From Pseudomonadota bacterium (GTDB lineage: Bacteria; Pseudomonadota; Gammaproteobacteria; Steroidobacterales; Steroidobacteraceae), in NCBI GenBank assembly GCA_021850555.1, contig JAJZLX010000677.1, positions 1 through 7,110 on the forward strand: a stretch of 7,110 bases of DNA. The letters run 5' to 3'. Each line of letters starts with the position of its first letter. Position 1 is the stretch's first letter. Shown one piece after another: positions 5,684 through 7,110 of the stretch. Below the pieces are notes generated by a model. That model was not told the DNA's origin, did no database searches, and saw only the letters and a program-made list of their open reading frames with translations. The translations under genes were made by a program, and so were the position numbers.

Positions 5684-7110
5684 GGCCGAAGCACTCCGAC
5701 CACAACGCGTCCACGCGCCGCTCCACCTGCGGATCGAGCGTGATGGAGCGGCCCCATTCGCGCGCGGTCTCGCCCGGCCACTTGTGGGTCGCATCCAGCC
5801 CCATCTTCGAGCCGAGTCCCGCAACGGGGCTTGCGAAATCCAGGTAATCGATCGGCGTGTTCTCGATGAGCATCGCATCGCGAGCCGGGTCGACGCGCGT
5901 GGCCACCGCCCAGACGACCTCCTGCCAGTTGCGCACGTCGATATCATCGTCGGTGACGATCACGAATTTGGTGTACGTGAACTGGCGCATATATGACCAG
6001 ACTCCCATCATGACGCGGCGCGCATGACCCGGATACTGCTTGCGGATGCTGACGACGGCCATGCGATAGGAACAGGCCTCCGCCGGCAGGTGAAAGTCGA
6101 CGATCTCGGGGAAGATGCGCCGCAGGATGGGCACGAACAGCTCGTTGAGCGCCATGGCGAGCACCGAGGGCTCATCATGGGGCGAGCGGCCCATGTAGCT
6201 GCCCTGGTAGATCGCTCCGGAGCGCAGGTGCATCCTTTCCAGGGTGACCACCGGAAATTCCGCCCGTGAGTTGTAATATCCGGTGTGATCCCCGAAGGGC
6301 CCCTCGAGCGCACGGTCGCCCGGCCGGATGAAGCCCTCCAGGACGATCTCGGCGCCGGCCGGCGCATCGAGCCCCGTCAGCCCGCAGTTGACCACGCTGC
6401 TGCGCTCGCCGCGCAGCAGGCCCGCGAACTCGTATTCCGACAGCGTATCGGGGATCGGCGCCACGGCGGCGAGGAGCGTCGCCGGATCGGCGCCGATCGC
6501 GATCAGCACGGGGAAGGGCTCGCCGGGCCGGTCCTGCTGCCAGTCGGCGAAGTCCCCGGCGCCGCCCCGATGCGCCAGCCAGCGCATGATCACGCGGTTG
6601 CGGTCGATGACCTGCTGGCGATAGATGGCCACGTTCTGACGTGCCTTGCGCGGGCCGCGTGTGACGACCAGCCCGAGCGTGACCAGCCGCGCCGCATCCT
6701 CGGGCCAGCAGCGCTGGATGGGCAGGCGGCCGAGATCGAGCTCCGAGCCCCCGAGGGTGTTTTCCTGAAAAGCCGCCCGCTGGGTCTGTCGTGGCGCCAC
6801 GTGCGCGAGCTGCGCGAACTGCGGCCAGCTCGCGAGCGCTTCGCGCAGGCTCGCGGGCCAATGCGGCTCCTTCAGCGCGGCGAGCAGCTCGCCCAGCTGG
6901 CGCAGATTGCCGGCGCAGCGCCCGCCGAGGGCCGCGTCGATGCGCCGCCGGTGCCCGAACAGGTTCCCGAGCAGCGCGTGCCGCGAGCCGGAAGGCCGCT
7001 CGAACAGCAGCGCGGGGCCGCCGGCCTTGAGGGCGCGCAGACAAAAGGAAGTGCTCTCGAGCTCGGGGCTGACCGGGGAACCGACGCGGCGCAGGTCGCC
7101 GCCCTCCTCC
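5676..7110 (-). CDS. ubiD: UbiD, 3-polyprenyl-4-hydroxybenzoate decarboxylase (5' end beyond window)
   Basis: UbiD removes the carboxyl group from 3-polyprenyl-4-hydroxybenzoate using prenylated FMN supplied by UbiX. The 477 visible residues start about 16 residues into the protein by alignment to E. coli UbiD (497). With that offset, the E. coli metal ligands N175 and E241 and the proton donor D290 correspond here to N159 (RQN), E225 (LSEYEF) and D274 (GDHTGYYN), all conserved. Other family segments are [28 protein letters not shown] and [14 protein letters not shown]. The reading frame is open to the right edge with UbiD-like sequence ([22 protein letters not shown]), so a GTG at 6800 is not the start. 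It is the first visible gene of the ubiD-ubiU-ubiV operon. Its stop overlaps the ubiU GTG. UbiD acts in both aerobic and anaerobic pathways, so its placement here suggests an anaerobically expressed copy or the sole copy. Confidence 0.96.
   Translation of the reverse strand, partial: EEGGDLRRVGSPVSPELESTSFCLRALKAGGPALLFERPSGSRHALLGNLFGHRRRIDAALGGRCAGNLRQLGELLAALKEPHWPASLREALASWPQFAQLAHVAPRQTQRAAFQENTLGGSELDLGRLPIQRCWPEDAARLVTLGLVVTRGPRKARQNVAIYRQQVIDRNRVIMRWLAHRGGAGDFADWQQDRPGEPFPVLIAIGADPATLLAAVAPIPDTLSEYEFAGLLRGERSSVVNCGLTGLDAPAGAEIVLEGFIRPGDRALEGPFGDHTGYYNSRAEFPVVTLERMHLRSGAIYQGSYMGRSPHDEPSVLAMALNELFVPILRRIFPEIVDFHLPAEACSYRMAVVSIRKQYPGHARRVMMGVWSYMRQFTYTKFVIVTDDDIDVRNWQEVVWAVATRVDPARDAMLIENTPIDYLDFASPVAGLGSKMGLDATHKWPGETAREWGRSITLDPQVERRVDALWSECFGRA

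Overview
The window is GC-rich chromosomal DNA, most likely from a gamma- or betaproteobacterium. The evidence is an FNR-type oxygen sensor with all four cluster cysteines, together with ubiT, ubiU, ubiV and ubiD, a gene set confined to ubiquinone-making Proteobacteria. It is tightly packed: six genes cover almost all of it, and no intergenic gap exceeds about 115 bases. I see no RNA genes, mobile elements, CRISPR arrays or convincing intrinsic terminators.

Left part (1-2431): a partial PLP-dependent enzyme of the cysteine synthase superfamily runs leftward off the window. It diverges from a B12-binding-domain radical SAM protein of the HpnP-like/DUF4070 group. The 113-base gap between them holds an imperfect FNR-like palindrome.

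Middle (2451-3787): an fnr/anr-type gene on the minus strand diverges from ubiT on the plus strand. Between them lies an FNR-type inverted repeat (TTGAC-N4-GTCAA). It is placed to activate ubiT and to overlap the likely fnr promoter.

Right part (3756-7110): ubiD (5' end cut by the window edge), ubiU and ubiV form a leftward operon. ubiD and ubiU overlap by 8 bases, and 11 bases separate ubiU from ubiV. The operon converges on ubiT, and the last 32 bases of ubiT and ubiV overlap tail to tail.

Together the right two thirds is an oxygen-independent ubiquinone biosynthesis locus beside its probable regulator. UbiD decarboxylates the prenylated 4-hydroxybenzoate. The UbiU-UbiV iron-sulfur pair carries out the anaerobic ring hydroxylations. 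UbiT, with its SCP2 lipid-binding domain, is their accessory protein. FNR would link expression to low oxygen. The family assignments are established biology. The less usual points are the gene arrangement, the shared FNR box with a possibly leaderless ubiT message, and the possible inclusion of the radical SAM gene in the same anaerobic regulon.
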